60,000 nt of DNA from Cryptococcus deneoformans JEC21. Its lineage: Eukaryota; Basidiomycota; Tremellomycetes; Tremellales; Cryptococcaceae. The position numbers and the translations under genes are program-made. Under the pieces are notes generated by a model that worked only from the letters and a program-made list of their open reading frames with translations, did no database searches and was not told the origin of the DNA. The DNA is taken from positions 1,090,001 to 1,150,000 of the forward strand of contig NC_006670.1 in assembly GCF_000091045.1 (NCBI RefSeq), in the 5' to 3' direction. Shown in pieces: positions 32,849-45,561 of the stretch (position 1 is the first letter of the stretch; every line of letters starts with the position of its first letter).

Positions 32849-34313
32849 CTAAATTAAGCTCATCTTAGCAATAGGCAGTCTATACCCAGGCAGATCCCAG
32901 TATCTCCTTCTTACGCCCTTCCATACTTCCTCTCGCATACTCTCAGGAATGAGCACGTCATGCCATTCGACTTGAAGACCGACATCTTCAAGGTGCAGTT
33001 CAGCGAGACTTGATGATACGGCGTAAATGGTCGGATCTGGTAAAAGATTGATTAGTCCATACGATCTTCTGCAGAGAACCCATAAGCACTCACTCGTCGC
33101 ACCAAGACCGTTCCAGAAAGAGAAACGGCCGTTATCGGCATTCAAAATATCAGGAATAACTTCAAAGAAGGCCTTGAGGTCTGCCATTCGTTTATCAGCG
33201 TCCTGCAAATACCTCCAGTCATCACCAACGCACCTTCGTATCCTTCGGCAAAAGTATCGACGAAGATTGCGTCGAAGCCCATCCCATCAGGTGTACCTGA
33301 CAAAACATCGCCGACCTTTTCGCCGTCTAACAACCAGTCTTGCCATCTCCCCTGGAGAATCCGGACGTTAGGAAGCAGGTGGACACCCTTCTTATGGATG
33401 TATTCCAATACTTGGGGGTGGGCTTCGATGATAGTATGATGTGAAGGCTTCGGATCACATTCTTGGAATAACCGATCGACCTTTGCTTTGAGTCAGATTT
33501 ATACAATGTCGTTTAAGATGAGATCGCACGATTCCGAGGCCAAAGCCGACGTTGAGGATAGACATGCCTTCGGCTCCTAATTCTGCTTTGGGGTGCTCTT
33601 CTGTAAGACGCTTTACATGTTCCACCACTATACAGTAGCCTGTCAGAGGATGTAAAGCAATATAATTCAGTAAGGCGTACTAAGAGGTTCTTCCCATCCC
33701 ATCATGACTCTTGAACATAATCAGTTACAAGTTTTAAACACCAGGCTTAAGACCTTACCCATTACCGTCTGCATCCAGTACCCTTTCCTTACCGTCCTTT
33801 CCAACATCCCAAGTGAGCTTGCTCTTCAGAAAAACAAGGTTATCTCCCGCGGAAGTCTTGTCCTCTGCGCGAAGCACAATGTTATTGGTGGCGTCCGGGG
33901 ATGAAGTACCAGACAGAGCGTGGTGCAACATTTCTGTCACAGTCAAGCGCATAAGCCAATTTTCTAGACTTTCTAGGATCTGACGTACCACTTCTGATGC
34001 CTTCATTCCTGATGATCGACCATCCCTCTTCATCGCCTAACGACAAACAGATTTCACCAGCTGTCCTTCCCCATTTGTCAACAGCATTCCATACGGCCCC
34101 ACCTTGCAACAAAACTTCCAAACACTCTGGCTCTTTCCTCTCGGCGGCATAATGCAGACATGACCATCCCAGATCGTCGTCCTGGAACCAAGCTGGAGCA
34201 CCCTCAGCGAGCAGGTCGGCAAGGACGGACGGAGCAGCGGTTTGAGCGGCTTTAATGAGGCGAAAAGCGAGCGTGAGCAGAGAAGAGTCGAGGTGGGCTG
34301 AATCCATGTCCAT
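32849..34313 (-). CDS. RMT2: Protein arginine N5-methyltransferase Rmt2
   Basis: Rmt2 is a fungal and plant AdoMet-dependent enzyme that methylates the delta nitrogen of arginine, for example on ribosomal protein uL11 (Rpl12). The N-terminal ankyrin-like part is present ([40 protein letters not shown]). The methyltransferase fold follows: AdoMet loop [14 protein letters not shown], then [47 protein letters not shown] and [12 protein letters not shown]. About 410 residues, matching the family. The start is [11 protein letters not shown] at 34313; six exons or so. It is divergent from the next gene by 233 bp. Confidence 0.92.
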
Positions 34314-34546
34314 TTTGGCTGTTTGTTTGGGTTGTTTATGATTATATGATACGAAATAGGTCTGGAGTAAATTATGTGGAGGACGGTTTTTTTTTATTTT
34401 CGAAAGTTGTCCCCATTCTCCCACCTCTTCCCATCTGTTCGCGGTACCTTAAATACTGACAACAACATCTTTTCGTCATCGTTTCCTCGCTTTTGCAGAC
34501 AAATCGTCCCCTTTCCACTCCTCCCAACCAGAAAATAAGAATAAGC

Positions 34547-35029
34547 ATGGAGGACCGACAGCAGCCATACAGGCGGCCCACTAAGAGGCGCCGACTTCCG
34601 CAGTCCGGTCCACTATCTAGTTCAGCATCAACATCTGCGTCTCCGCCTGCTTTATCTCCGACCTTGGACAAAGGCAAAGGGCGCGCTATTCATGACCTAG
34701 GGCTCGAAGAGGATCCATATGACAAAGACTGTACGGTAGAAGTGAGCACAAATGATTCAGAGGATGAGGTGGAAGAAGGCAATCTCATCGAGGACGATCA
34801 AGGAGGATCATCTTCAAGAGGTAAACAAGCATGGGCGATGCGTAAAGCCCGGAGAGTTGAACGTCTTCGTGAGGCTGAGAAATATATTCATATTCCACCA
34901 AGTATGTATGACTCCAAAGATGCGGAATCTTTACTGACAATTAAATAGTGCCTCCACCCTCAAATCCCACCAGCGATCTTCTTCAAGCTATCCATCACCA
35001 TGCCTCTCACTTCTATACTTCGACTTCAT

Positions 35030-35061
<32 letters not shown>

Positions 35062-35496
35062 GCGCCTTGGGCAAGTAAAAAGAGAGTTGAGGTTTTAAAA
35101 GATTCGCTACTGTCAAAAGGCCATGCGCAGGGTATAGAAAGTCTTGTCAACGAACGTGGCGAGTTCGTCTCGGTAGCAAGGGAAGAAAAAGTAGACGGAG
35201 GCGATATACGGGGACCTAGGGGAAAATATAAGGTCCGGGATATGTATCGTGCCATAGAAGGGGAGGGTCTGATGGCTATTGGTGAGCGAGTCAAATCCAG
35301 TATTCCGGATTTTGGGGGACTAATCACCTGAATTTGGGTGACTCCAGGCATAATTTTGCAGGAGTATGTCATTAGAACGTTACGCGAAATAGGCTATCAG
35401 CCCGGCGAGGGATCTCAAGCGGGAATCGAGTCAAAAGGGGATAATGAAGCGCAAGGTGGAAATGAAGAAGAAGAGAATGGCGGTCCCGAAAGATAG
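34547..35496 (+). CDS. Unidentified nuclear-type protein
   Basis: Three exons (from 34547; introns at about 34901-34948 and 35281-35347) encode about 275 residues. The N-terminus is basic with a nuclear-localisation-like RRPTKRRRLP, followed by a disordered Ser-rich and acidic stretch (DSEDEVEEGNLIEDD). A conserved-looking part follows: DLLQAIHHHASHFYTSTSLL, RQRAAPWASKKRVEVLKDSL and a C-terminal helix MYRAIEGEGLMAIG/IILQEYVIRTL that spans the last intron. The end is acidic. I see a loose resemblance to RNA polymerase I upstream-activation subunits such as Rrn9, but I would not assign it. Confidence 0.7.
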
Positions 35497-35603
35497 TAAC
35501 TGAGCATTTGTTTCCATACGACAGGACCATCAATAATCGTAGATTTTCAAATTACTAGTAGTACAAGTATAAGTACAATAGCACATCCGTCAAATAGCAT
35601 TGT

Positions 35604-35640
<37 letters not shown>

Positions 35641-35650
35641 TACCATTACC

Positions 35651-35693
35651 CTATACCTCTTGCTCGCTAACGACCTCATAACGTCCTTTCCCA

Positions 35694-35728
<35 letters not shown>

Positions 35729-35991
35729 ATAAGCCCTCCAACCTCCTGGAGGTATTTCGTAAACCGTCATATAATCGACATCGTTATCTGGTAACCAGAA
35801 ATCTATGCAATTCTAATTGTATGTCAGTTTATAGCTTTGTATGCGGTAGGGGTCTGTAGAATTTACTTTGACCATGCCCATATCAAACGGATTCTGGTCT
35901 CTCCCAGCTCTTTTCATTCCCCCCAATGCCTTTCCCTTCGTAAACCTATCTAGTCCCAAGATAGTCATCAGCGGACCTGTCAATGTCTTCC

Positions 35992-36026
<35 letters not shown>

Positions 36027-36269
36027 TGGCCACGAGCATGATCACCATGTCGACATTGAGGTCCATGAACATGTCCGCCAGGCGGAGGAAGTAACGCGTT
36101 CCCCTCTGGCCCAGCCTCGGCACCCGGGGGACCAGCCGCTTCCTCTCCAGCTCCACTCATCCCGATGCCCGCCCCGACAGCTGCAGCCTGCTTTAACATC
36201 GCCCCGCTTTGGTCTCTCAAGCTTTGTCCCCCTCGCCCACCCATGAAGCCATATCGGCCAAGATTGGAC

Positions 36270-36327
<58 letters not shown>

Positions 36328-37375
36328 AAGTCCACGTGAGTTGAAGGGTACTCCAAAGCGCCATACAGAGAAGAAAAGGATCGAAATCGCCTGCTTGGCA
36401 GAGAGTTGTAGAGATATCACATGTTGTTAATCCTGGATTAGGAGTGGGAATGTATTCTGGGGCATTTTGCTGGATGTCTATAGTCGATGAAAACATTAGA
36501 CGGATGATTCAAAGTATAACAGCAACTCACAGGCAATAGTAAGTCTGATAAAGAGAATGATTCCCCCAATCAAAAATAACACAAATAGCAAAAAGGATCG
36601 ATGGTTTTTCGCTCCCACTGTGACCTTATCAGCCTTGAGACAACGGATGTGGCCTGCAATTAACTCACCGCAATTCCAAATCCAAGGGCAGTGGCTATGT
36701 GCTGTCAGGTAATACTTGTTCAAACAACTAGAGATACATACTGATCAAACCTGGCCACACATCGATTACAGGTCCGGCAATGTTTGGAGCGTAAGGGTTT
36801 CCGAGCCTGTAAACATAAATATCACCCTAATGTGAAGGCAGATAGCACACAGACTCACCATGCAGACGATACAAAAGTTGGTCCCATTCAGTCTTCCTGC
36901 GTCCACAAGGTCTTCTAATACCTATAGGGATTTTTAAAAGTATTCTTATGCACATATTGCCGCTATACTCACTTCCTTAATTTCCGCATCCTGCTGTCCC
37001 TTCGGCACAAATCCAGGATCTGTCACGATGGCTGTCCAGAAAGTCCAACAGCAGCCAACAAACATGATTATAAAGCCGAGGTTGCTAAATGCGTATCCCG
37101 GGGTGTTGACGGCGAACCTAGAAATCCAACAGTAGCCTACCCAGATGAGACTGGCGGTGATGATAGATGCAAAGTAGTTGGATGTGGAAACTTTGTCTTG
37201 GGCCTTGATATGGCCCAATAAAACAAGGACGACGGTCTTTGGAGTGATGATCAGTCGATTGTCTTGGGTATATTTATTTGACTCACGTATTGCATGCCCA
37301 TGAATTCAGCAATGGCAAACGGGACGCCCACGTATACCGGTAACCACTTGAAAGTACTGAAGATGAGCCATAGCA

Positions 37376-37406
<31 letters not shown>

Positions 37407-37466
37407 GGTATTTCTCTATTAACGGTCAGCTGGATCCATGAGACACTGGTAGCCTCACTCACAGGG

Positions 37467-37507
<41 letters not shown>

Positions 37508-37622
37508 TGCCTCCTCGAGACCCTTTTGGAACGGCACTAGACCCCTCAACTCCTCTGCCATATCTCTGGGAGTCTTCCCTGCTTCTTCTTTCGCATCGAG
37601 ACTAGCACCGGCTTCTACAAGG

Positions 37623-37654
<32 letters not shown>

Positions 37655-37859
37655 TGCCCAGTGAAGAGGAGTCATACCCGCATTGTCGGTCGAGTTCACT
37701 GAAGCACCGTGTCTAATGAGGAGATCGACTGAAAGAGCGTCGCCTTGATAAGCTGCCCACATGAGAGCAGTATGACCATCTGTATCCTTTTCATCGATAG
37801 CTACCGGTTGATGAAGCTACATATTGATGTCAGCGCGTTAAGTCCAAGTATGGTGATCA

Positions 37860-37898
<39 letters not shown>

Positions 37899-38572
37899 GG
37901 AATGAGTGATGAGGTGCAACGTATTAAAGCCTTGAGAGTCATGTATATTTGGGTCAGCACCCCTTGATATTAAGAGATGTACAACATATAAATGTCCATT
38001 TCTACGAAATATAATCATATGAGTAATGTATTCGGACGCATCGGGGAGCTTACCTTGCAGCCCATTGCAAAGGAGTAGCTTTCAGCTCACCACCAATCGC
38101 GTCGATATCAGCGCCACTGTCTATTAGGAGTCTACATGTTCCCATGTGCGCGTTAATAGCGGCCCAGTGTAAAGGTGTCACATCTTGAGCGTCTCTGGCA
38201 GAGAGGTTTAGTGAAGGGTTCTCTTGTAGCATAGCAGCGATGGCTGCCGTATCGCCCCTCTGAGCCAGTGCATGGATGTCGAGCTAATTTATGGAAAGAT
38301 GTCAGCAATTACTTCGCTAGCCAAATTGCGAAAGATATAATGGAAAAAGGACTAGGACATACGTCGTGACACATCAAAGGCTCTCGTACAGTTTCCCGGC
38401 CGACCTCCTGACTGTCCCTTTCAAGCTCTCCGCCTCGAATTGAGCTTCCTTCATCTAACCTGCCTGAATCTGACAGGACTATTGATTGTTCAAGTACAGC
38501 TCGATTTGAGTCTGGGCTTGTCGCTTTCACCCTAATGTCTGGAGATGCCACTGTAGTCATCTCTTGGTCCAT
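35651..38572 (-). CDS. AKR1: Ankyrin-repeat palmitoyltransferase Akr1
   Basis: Akr1 attaches palmitate to cytosolic Cys of proteins such as Yck kinases; it is a Golgi/endosomal membrane enzyme. A polar N-terminus is followed by about six ankyrin repeats ([50 protein letters not shown]). Membrane helices come next, and the cysteine-rich core reads [20 protein letters not shown], then [20 protein letters not shown]. The catalytic DHHC is assembled across an intron near 36740. A His-rich loop ([20 protein letters not shown]) and the conserved C-terminal [20 protein letters not shown] follow. About 760 residues over a dozen exons. Confidence 0.93.
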
Positions 38573-39045
38573 AAGATAGGTGGTTCGTGCGTTGCGACCT
38601 GTAGTTCTGGGTATGGTTTTGAGCGCCTTTTATCCTGCCTGGTGGTGTACTTGTTGCTCTTTCTCGGTGAGTCCAGGATTGCTTGAGAACATACGTGTGG
38701 AAGTAGCAAAGGAGGTATTTATACGTATATATACATAGCGATGCTGCGTGTGTGCAGCGCAAGGCCGAGCAGCGTAGAGGCCGTGTCCGGACAGTTCGAT
38801 CCATGAAAACAGCAATTCGGACATTGGCTACAGTTTCAGTTACGAGCGTTCCTCGAGCCGCACACAGCTCATATATCAATCACTGTTGGCTATGATGAGA
38901 ATAATGAGAGGGAAGCAGATATGGCTATACTTCGAGTACAAGTACATCTATACAACAAGGGACAGAGCTATATGGACAGCAAGGATAATAACTTCACTCG
39001 TGCCAAGTACAATAACCTTTTCTGGGGGGCCCTCTTTGAATAATG
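38573..39045. promoter_or_regulatory. AKR1 upstream region and APC11 3' flank
   Basis: 473 bp. A TATA-like TATTTATACGTATATATACA lies at 38716-38735, about 150 bp upstream of the AKR1 start. No gene is seen. Confidence 0.5.
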
Positions 39046-39196
39046 CTATTGCTCGTCAACCTCCATGCTGCTCTCTACCTGAGCATGCGCTCCTCTAGTG
39101 GTGGCCCCCCTTGCGCCCGTTAATCTTTCATCCAGCTGGCTTGCATGACCGTGCTCTAAGTGGTCATATTGGACCACTTGGCCAGGACTCGCCGCC

Positions 39197-39231
<35 letters not shown>

Positions 39232-39463
39232 CTCAATTGTTAGTTAAGAGCACAGACTTTTAATAGAAGACTTACCCCAAGGTCTTCTGTCCATGGGGCA
39301 TTGTTGCTGTGATTCATCTTCCTTCTGACCGATCCATTTCAACAAGCAGTGCATGTGAAAAACGTGGGTGCATTCCCCCCAAACTAAACAGAACAAATCA
39401 GCATCATGCTTTTGCTCCACACATACACTACGCTTACTCAAGGGACAGTCATCGCCGGGTATT

Positions 39464-39504
<41 letters not shown>

Positions 39505-39553
39505 ACCGCAGACGTCCTGATCGTCGTCATCGTCGAGGCCAACTTCGTCCGGC

Positions 39554-39588
<35 letters not shown>

Positions 39589-39642
39589 AACGTCCCAAAT
39601 CCAGTAGGCTACCGCGCGATAGGAATTTATTTCCACCTTCAT
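39046..39642 (-). CDS. APC11: Anaphase-promoting complex RING subunit Apc11
   Basis: Apc11 is the RING-H2 subunit that recruits E2 enzymes to the APC/C ubiquitin ligase, which triggers anaphase. The N-terminus MKVEINSYRAVAYWIWDVSD matches the family. An acidic insertion (DEVGLDDDDDQD) follows before CGICQAAFES, CPDCKIPGDDCPL, and, across an intron, WGECTHVFHMHCLLKW. The final ligand pair normally reads CPMCR; here it is QQCPMDRRPW, with Asp for the last zinc-binding Cys. A disordered tail of about 60 residues, ending SSMEVDEQ, extends beyond the usual C-terminus. About 170 residues versus 85-170 in the family. The start is at 39642. Confidence 0.9.
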
Positions 39643-39958
39643 GGGACTGTGGATGTTGGATTGTTTGTGGGATAGTGATGATACTCGGCAGTTCGCTCAC
39701 AATCGATGAATAATGAACCTAGGAAACCCTTCTGTCTACAAACGGGCCAAACAGCATCACAACAACAATCATGAAACCATGACGTGGAAGATGAGACAGC
39801 TTGTGCCTCCGCCCTTTTTCACTACTGTCACTAGGTAATGACGGGCATCGATATCATAAGCATTTGTATTCCCACTATGCATGTATAGTTACGGAAAGCA
39901 TGGGATTTACTCTGTGAGTTGGGTTGACTTACTTCAGCAGGTGATATAATCACGCTAA
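39643..39958. promoter_or_regulatory. Divergent region APC11 / unidentified gene
   Basis: 316 bp between start codons; no TATA box or repeat seen. Confidence 0.45.
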
Positions 39959-40997
39959 ATGGCATATAACAGTCTCCTCCAATGGTCCTGCACTCCCCCC
40001 GCTGGCCGGGCGGTTTCTTTGGCGGATGTCGTATGCGCTCGTGTGCTTGAGAGCTACGGAGTAAGTCAACCGCCTAGTTCAAAACGCTAATGACTTTCAC
40101 TGACATCTATCACTAAGCATAATCCTCCTTCTCGGCTAGGTCTTCAAGTTCGCACATATCGCGCTCAATTCCCTCTTTCGCCAACCACCGACGATAACAA
40201 TCAAGATAATAATAATCAAGTTTCGCGCTACCTCACCATAATATCTAACCTAATGCCTCCAGCACAACCAGGGGAGGCCAAAACAAATGCTCCCATCATC
40301 AAAGACGATACAGCATACCTGTTCCTCGATGATCGCTCTTCAACAGCTACTGGCGGTGAATCAGAGCATGTTAACAGGGCTACTGAAACATCTACTGCTG
40401 CCCACTCATCCGATCCCATCCCTCTGCAAATGGATGAAGAAGGGAAGCGGTTCCGGTGTGTAGCAGTTAGACCATCAACAGCGGTTATCCCAATGTTGCA
40501 ATCATTACTTAGTCCTTTCGTGATGGGTTTAACTAAAGCAGCTCGTACCGTAAGCATATTTTTATGGCTAGCCCTTTCAGTTGCCTTCTTGACCAAGCTC
40601 ATTTCGAAAATAGACTGCATCACAAACATCCTCCACTCCTGTTCCTACTTCTCTCCCTGGGTCAACCCTTCTGATGACCGTCCTCACTTTCAATGCACTT
40701 CTCTCTCCGCAACCCCCTGTAATACTTCGGTTGTATATCCTTCCCAATCAAAGTGCTAGTAGTATTTTCCTTGAAGGAGAATATGCAGGCTCTGTAGATG
40801 GCAAAAGCGAGGAAGAAATAGAGGGAGAAGTTAAAAAGTATTTAGAAAGCTGTCTAATCACCGACTTGCTTGGAGAACGACGATGGATAGATTGCTCAAG
40901 AGGACAAGAGAATTGGAGAGCATGGGACGATGCTGAGAGGAACAAGTGTGCAATGCTTACTCTGGCAAAGACCTTACGTCAAGGCAATTTTATTTGA
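39959..40997 (+). CDS. Unidentified conserved-looking protein
   Basis: Three exons join cleanly: MAYNSLLQWSCTPPAGRAVS...LESYG, then across intron 40061-40117 HNPPSRLGLQVRTYRAQFPL, then across 40551-40609 TASQTSSTPVPTSLPGSTLL and a final part MTVLTFNALLSPQPPVILRL. The end is KCAMLTLAKTLRQGNFI. About 300 residues. The first half has the look of a beta-rich domain (RYLTIISNL, TAYLFLDD, RFRCVAVRPS) with a polar insert. No membrane helix or known motif is seen. A fleeting likeness to Mediator subunit Med20 (VRTYR near the N-terminus) is too weak to use. Confidence 0.65.
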
Positions 40998-41126
40998 CCA
41001 TTAGAATATTCATCAGTAGTGAGAGCCATGCATAATTTCTACCATGCCATCCAAATATGATCTTCTTCCATCTAAACAAGGCTACACGACGAGATGGGAT
41101 TTAGTGATCCTTGATCCCTATCAAAT

Positions 41127-44100
41127 TTAAATGGCTGTTGCATTGCCATAGGTAGTACCCTCCAGACCTCGAGAAACCAATGCGAACTCATGAAGAGCTT
41201 CTCGCATCCGCCTCGCGGTGCGCGATCTGAGTAACATTTTAGTTTGTTTCCCAAAGGCAAACCAAAGGCAAGACATACTTCAGGACAGCCGTTTTCAACT
41301 TCTTCTTCGACTCCAAAGTTGCCCTCGGATCAGGAAATCCATCCTGTTCTTCTGATCAGTTCTTCCATTATATCAACTCTGCTGTACCAAAACACTTACA
41401 ATACTCAAAACTCCTTCTAACCACGCTGACATCACGTCACCGCTCACTCTGGTAACTAATCCAGCCAGCAATTCTGCCAAGTTTGGAATTACACTTCTGG
41501 GACCTTCACTACCAGCAGAGAGAATTAAAGCGTGAAGTAACGATGGGCCAAAAGCAACTAGAAGAGGATCAAAGATGGCTTCGAGGGGAGATGGGAAGCG
41601 TGTCTTCGATAGCAGGGCAACCTACGCTATCGATTAATCGACGAAGCATGCAGGACTAAACGATTGAGACGTACAAAAAAATCAGAAGCAGACTTGAGGG
41701 AGAAACGTTCGTGAAGTCTGAGACCAGCAAGACCAAGTTGAATATATGACTCGACTTGATGAGGTTGCAGACGGAGCAGCACACCGGGGTAACGTTCAGC
41801 AAACTGTACGCCGTTAACTCGTTTCCCGGATGTAATAGACGTACCGAATGACAAAACTTGAACCACCCTTCCACAATATCCGGATTCTTCAAGACCGATC
41901 AGTTGCATGTTCGAATAAAGAACCTAAACAGGCTTACCTCCTTCATTCCTTCACCCTGGAACAAGCCCTGCGCAATTTCAACCAATCTCCCTCCGCATTG
42001 ACCAACTGTCTCCCACTTTTCCTGCTCTTCTCTGGCCCTCATCGCCTCGTCTTCTCTCGCGGCTAAATCTTTTTTCTTGATTAAGAAAGAAGGGGGAGCG
42101 CTGATACTGAGGATTACTGTAGATGCTAAGGTGAACCAGAGAGCAGAAGGGGCGCGAGAACATGCGAGGGTGACGAGAGAGAGTAATGGCAGAGGAGGAA
42201 GAGAAATGAGGGTAGGAGGATTGGGTGACACGTGCTTCAATAGCGAAGATATGGCCTACACGGGCTATCAGCAGCAGAACAAAATATCAGCTTCAGGTTT
42301 TCGACACACATCGGCGATCTCAGAGTCTCCATTCCAAACTCCAACAACACCCTCGATTGCCACAAAAGTTTTCTCTCGTAATCTCGCCATTCTCTCGTCA
42401 CCTCGTACCCTTTTCACTTCTTCTTCTTTCTGATCTTCACCATCCACTGCGTCAAAAATTTCATCATCTGAAGGCGAAAGACCCTTGAGGCATGCTGTCA
42501 GAGAGTTGATGGTCTGTATGAGAAGAGGTTGAGCCTCCAGCGCATTAGTGCGTGATGTAGAAACAGCTGCTTGCATACGGTCAATAATAGGGTTTACGAT
42601 AGCCTGCCAAGAAAGTAAGCTCATAATTGACAATAAAACATTGATAAGAGCTCACCTCAACAGGCCCAATTGCCTCCTTTGGAGGCAATGCCTGGATAAC
42701 ACTAGAAATACCCTGAATGACTTTACTTTGCTCCTCCGACTGAACATATTGGTTTTAACATTAGAAGGAATCGATGTTAAGATTTCTACTCACGCCCATG
42801 TCTCCGATTTTACCGTGAAGCTCTGAAAATGCGCCGATATGTTCAACCAGCTTCTTCCTACACATGTCGCACAGTGCTTTGAGGGCGTCCGCAGCTGATC
42901 GAGAGATTGAGTGATTACGAGAAGTAAGAGATGGAACGAGATAGGAGAGACATGGGGCAAGATGAGTGGGGTGAAATTTGAACCATTCCTCGTAGGACTC
43001 TGTAATGGCGCGTCAATACTTTCTGGACACACCTGTATCAACTTACGGATCAAGCAAACTACGGTGAGCCTCAACCTATCTTCGCCAAGACCTCCAATTG
43101 GCCGCTGTGTCAACAGTCCCAATGCTTGCTCGCCAAACAAGACAGGGAGACTCTGATCCTCACCCAAAGGTACAGCTTCAGATGAGTATCGGATGCAATG
43201 CAGGGTGGCTTCAACATCCTGGTAGAAAGCAAGTCAACGTTGTCAAACAAGACTGGCTTGCAACTCACCTGCCAAGAGGCACCATCTTGAATCTGCTGAG
43301 CAGCTGTTTGCGTTAAATTTTGCATCATCTCCTCCCTCAGAACATAATAACTAAGGTGGGTTAACCCACTTCGTTGATGAAATGCTTAAACTACTTACGC
43401 TCCGACGACGACCTCTCCGGCATCCCTTCTCCAACGACTGAACGCCTCCCTGTCATCCTTTTCCAGGCCACCTAATGTGTCACCATGAGGTACCTCGCCC
43501 TCGCCAGGCCATCTGACTTTTCGGCGAGTAACGGAAACCAACTCAGCAAAGAACTGTTTTGCGATCAACCAAGCAGGGTGTGTCTGGTGTGGAGCCTGGA
43601 ACAGATCCGAATCCATGAGCGCCTCTTGCAGTAAAGAATAGATTGGGAGAGTAAGCTGAGATGGTAGTTGCTGATGAGTTCATTCGGCGGAAGCGATTAC
43701 TACAAGAACTCACCTCGCTGATGTTTTCCTCCACTCCGGCAATACCCTTCCAGCCAGTAATGCGCAACACCATTCCCAAAAAGGTTTGCACTTGACTCTC
43801 TTGAATATGCGCCACCAACCATTCTGAAGAATGTTCAACAAGCGCCGCTACAAGCTTGGCAAACGCAACAGCTTCTTCGGAGGGGTCTATGTAACAGCTT
43901 TCACATTAGTCTCTCAGACGGTATAGCATACAGCTGGAATTACTGACCTTCTTCGGTCAAACCCAAGATAGATTGCCCAGATGGTCCGGTAGCCCATGAT
44001 ATAAGAGGTTCCGTCAAAATCTTGGTCCCTTTACCGTATTTGAAGATGCTTTCGGAGAGGACCTCAACAACAGCAGAACAAGCGGCAGGCAAAGGCAACA

Positions 44101-45249
44101 AATTATAGAGAACAGGTAAAACCTCGTTCAATTCGCTTCACGTAATGTCATCGGATGCGAGCATATAGTGAGGAATTAGACTCACTCCGCTCCCAGGCCC
44201 CAGTCAATCCAGCTCTCAACGCATTTACAAGCAGCCTCGGCCTCACGTAATCTCTCATCTGTAGAGCTCGCGTTGTCGCCATTCATAGATCTAATGACTG
44301 TCCGGACGACGACTTTGAGATCGCTTTCCACATGCCTTCTAATAGCGGCTCTGTGAAGGATAATGATGAGCAAGTTTGAGTGTTACAGATCCATATTTCT
44401 CACCTTCGCTGCTCTGCTAATCCCGCTCTGCCCATCTCCTCAACGCAAATGGCGCACCACTCCAGTTCCAACAATCGCAATCTCAGAGCCAGATTGACCC
44501 CAATACTTTGAGTGTCCGCTTGACTGAAAGCATATTGCATGGATTGAATGACAGTATGGATGGGGTGTGAGAATATGGTGAATTCCAAGCGCAGAAGGAG
44601 TGACGCCAGCTTTCGCATTGTCAAAATGAGTGCCGTGGCTGGGATAAATATTCGCACAACACTCACAGAACCGAAGATCTTCCTTACCACTACGGCATTT
44701 CCAGGCTGGTACGAGTGAGGATTCTTTGGATTTATTGCTCCTGATAATGTTTCAAGAAGGAGGGCGAGAAGACCTTGGTGAAGTTCTTGAGGTAATGTAT
44801 CCCTGACGCCGAGCGTCAGGATTTCTTCAAGCCGTCTCAATTTCTGATAAGCTCACCAGTCACGCGAGATTTTTACTTGAGCTGTATGAGCCCCAAAAAA
44901 CCTCACATTGGTATCCTGTACACATTTGATCAACAAAACGTTCAATGTAGCGAAAACGGATAGTCTGTCCCCACCTCATGGTTCGCGAGGCCGGCTATCA
45001 ATCCCCATGCTTCAGGCGTTCCTTGGATTTTTTGCAGTTCTGATTGGAGGTACTTCGCTTGTGCAGGATTAGAAGATGTAGCAGGGTCAAACAGTTGGAG
45101 AATGGTCTACTTCACGCAGGTCTGATTAGCTCCTTGATCCTCTGTTTGACCCTTCAAATAAAGTAACTGACCTGGGCGACCTGGGTGAGGTCGGATTGTG
45201 GAAGTACAGGGAATGAGACAAGAGAAGGGGTCGGGGATTCTTCATCCAT
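41127..45249 (-). CDS. KAP122: Importin-13 / Kap122 (Pdr6) karyopherin
   Basis: This group of beta-karyopherins moves proteins through nuclear pores under Ran control. The N-terminus (MDEESPTPSLVSFPV...) leads to the importin N-terminal repeat: TILQLFDPATSSNPAQAKYL and GLIAGLANHEDTNVRFFGAH, in which the second matches the importin-beta N-terminal domain pattern. About twenty HEAT-like helical pairs continue, broken by many short introns, for example SKQFFAELV..., LAFRL. The C-terminus ends ALHEFALVSRGLEGTTYGNA. Roughly 1,000-1,050 residues. It is divergent from SSN8, with 312 bp between starts. Confidence 0.82.
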
Positions 45250-45561
45250 TGTGAGCGATTCCATGGCGTGGGGATTCGATGTAAGTGATATGTGTCAACG
45301 AGGATCGCGGAGAGCTATTTTGGAAAATACCCCGTTCTCTCTCTTCGCCTTGAAGCTTCATGTTGACTTAAATGGTGACGCTGGAAGATTTTTTAAACAC
45401 CGATGTCATCATACATATCTAGTCTCGCTCAAAAATGGGCTCAAATCAGAGGAAATCGGAGGGACGGACGGACTCCGGAAGCAATGGATTCGCATTGTAT
45501 TTATCATCTCCATCTGCCCAATTGACCAAAGAGGAAAGACACCAACAGCAGCTGCAGTTAG
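45250..45561. promoter_or_regulatory. Divergent promoter KAP122 / SSN8
   Basis: 312 bp; no repeat or open frame of note. Confidence 0.45.
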
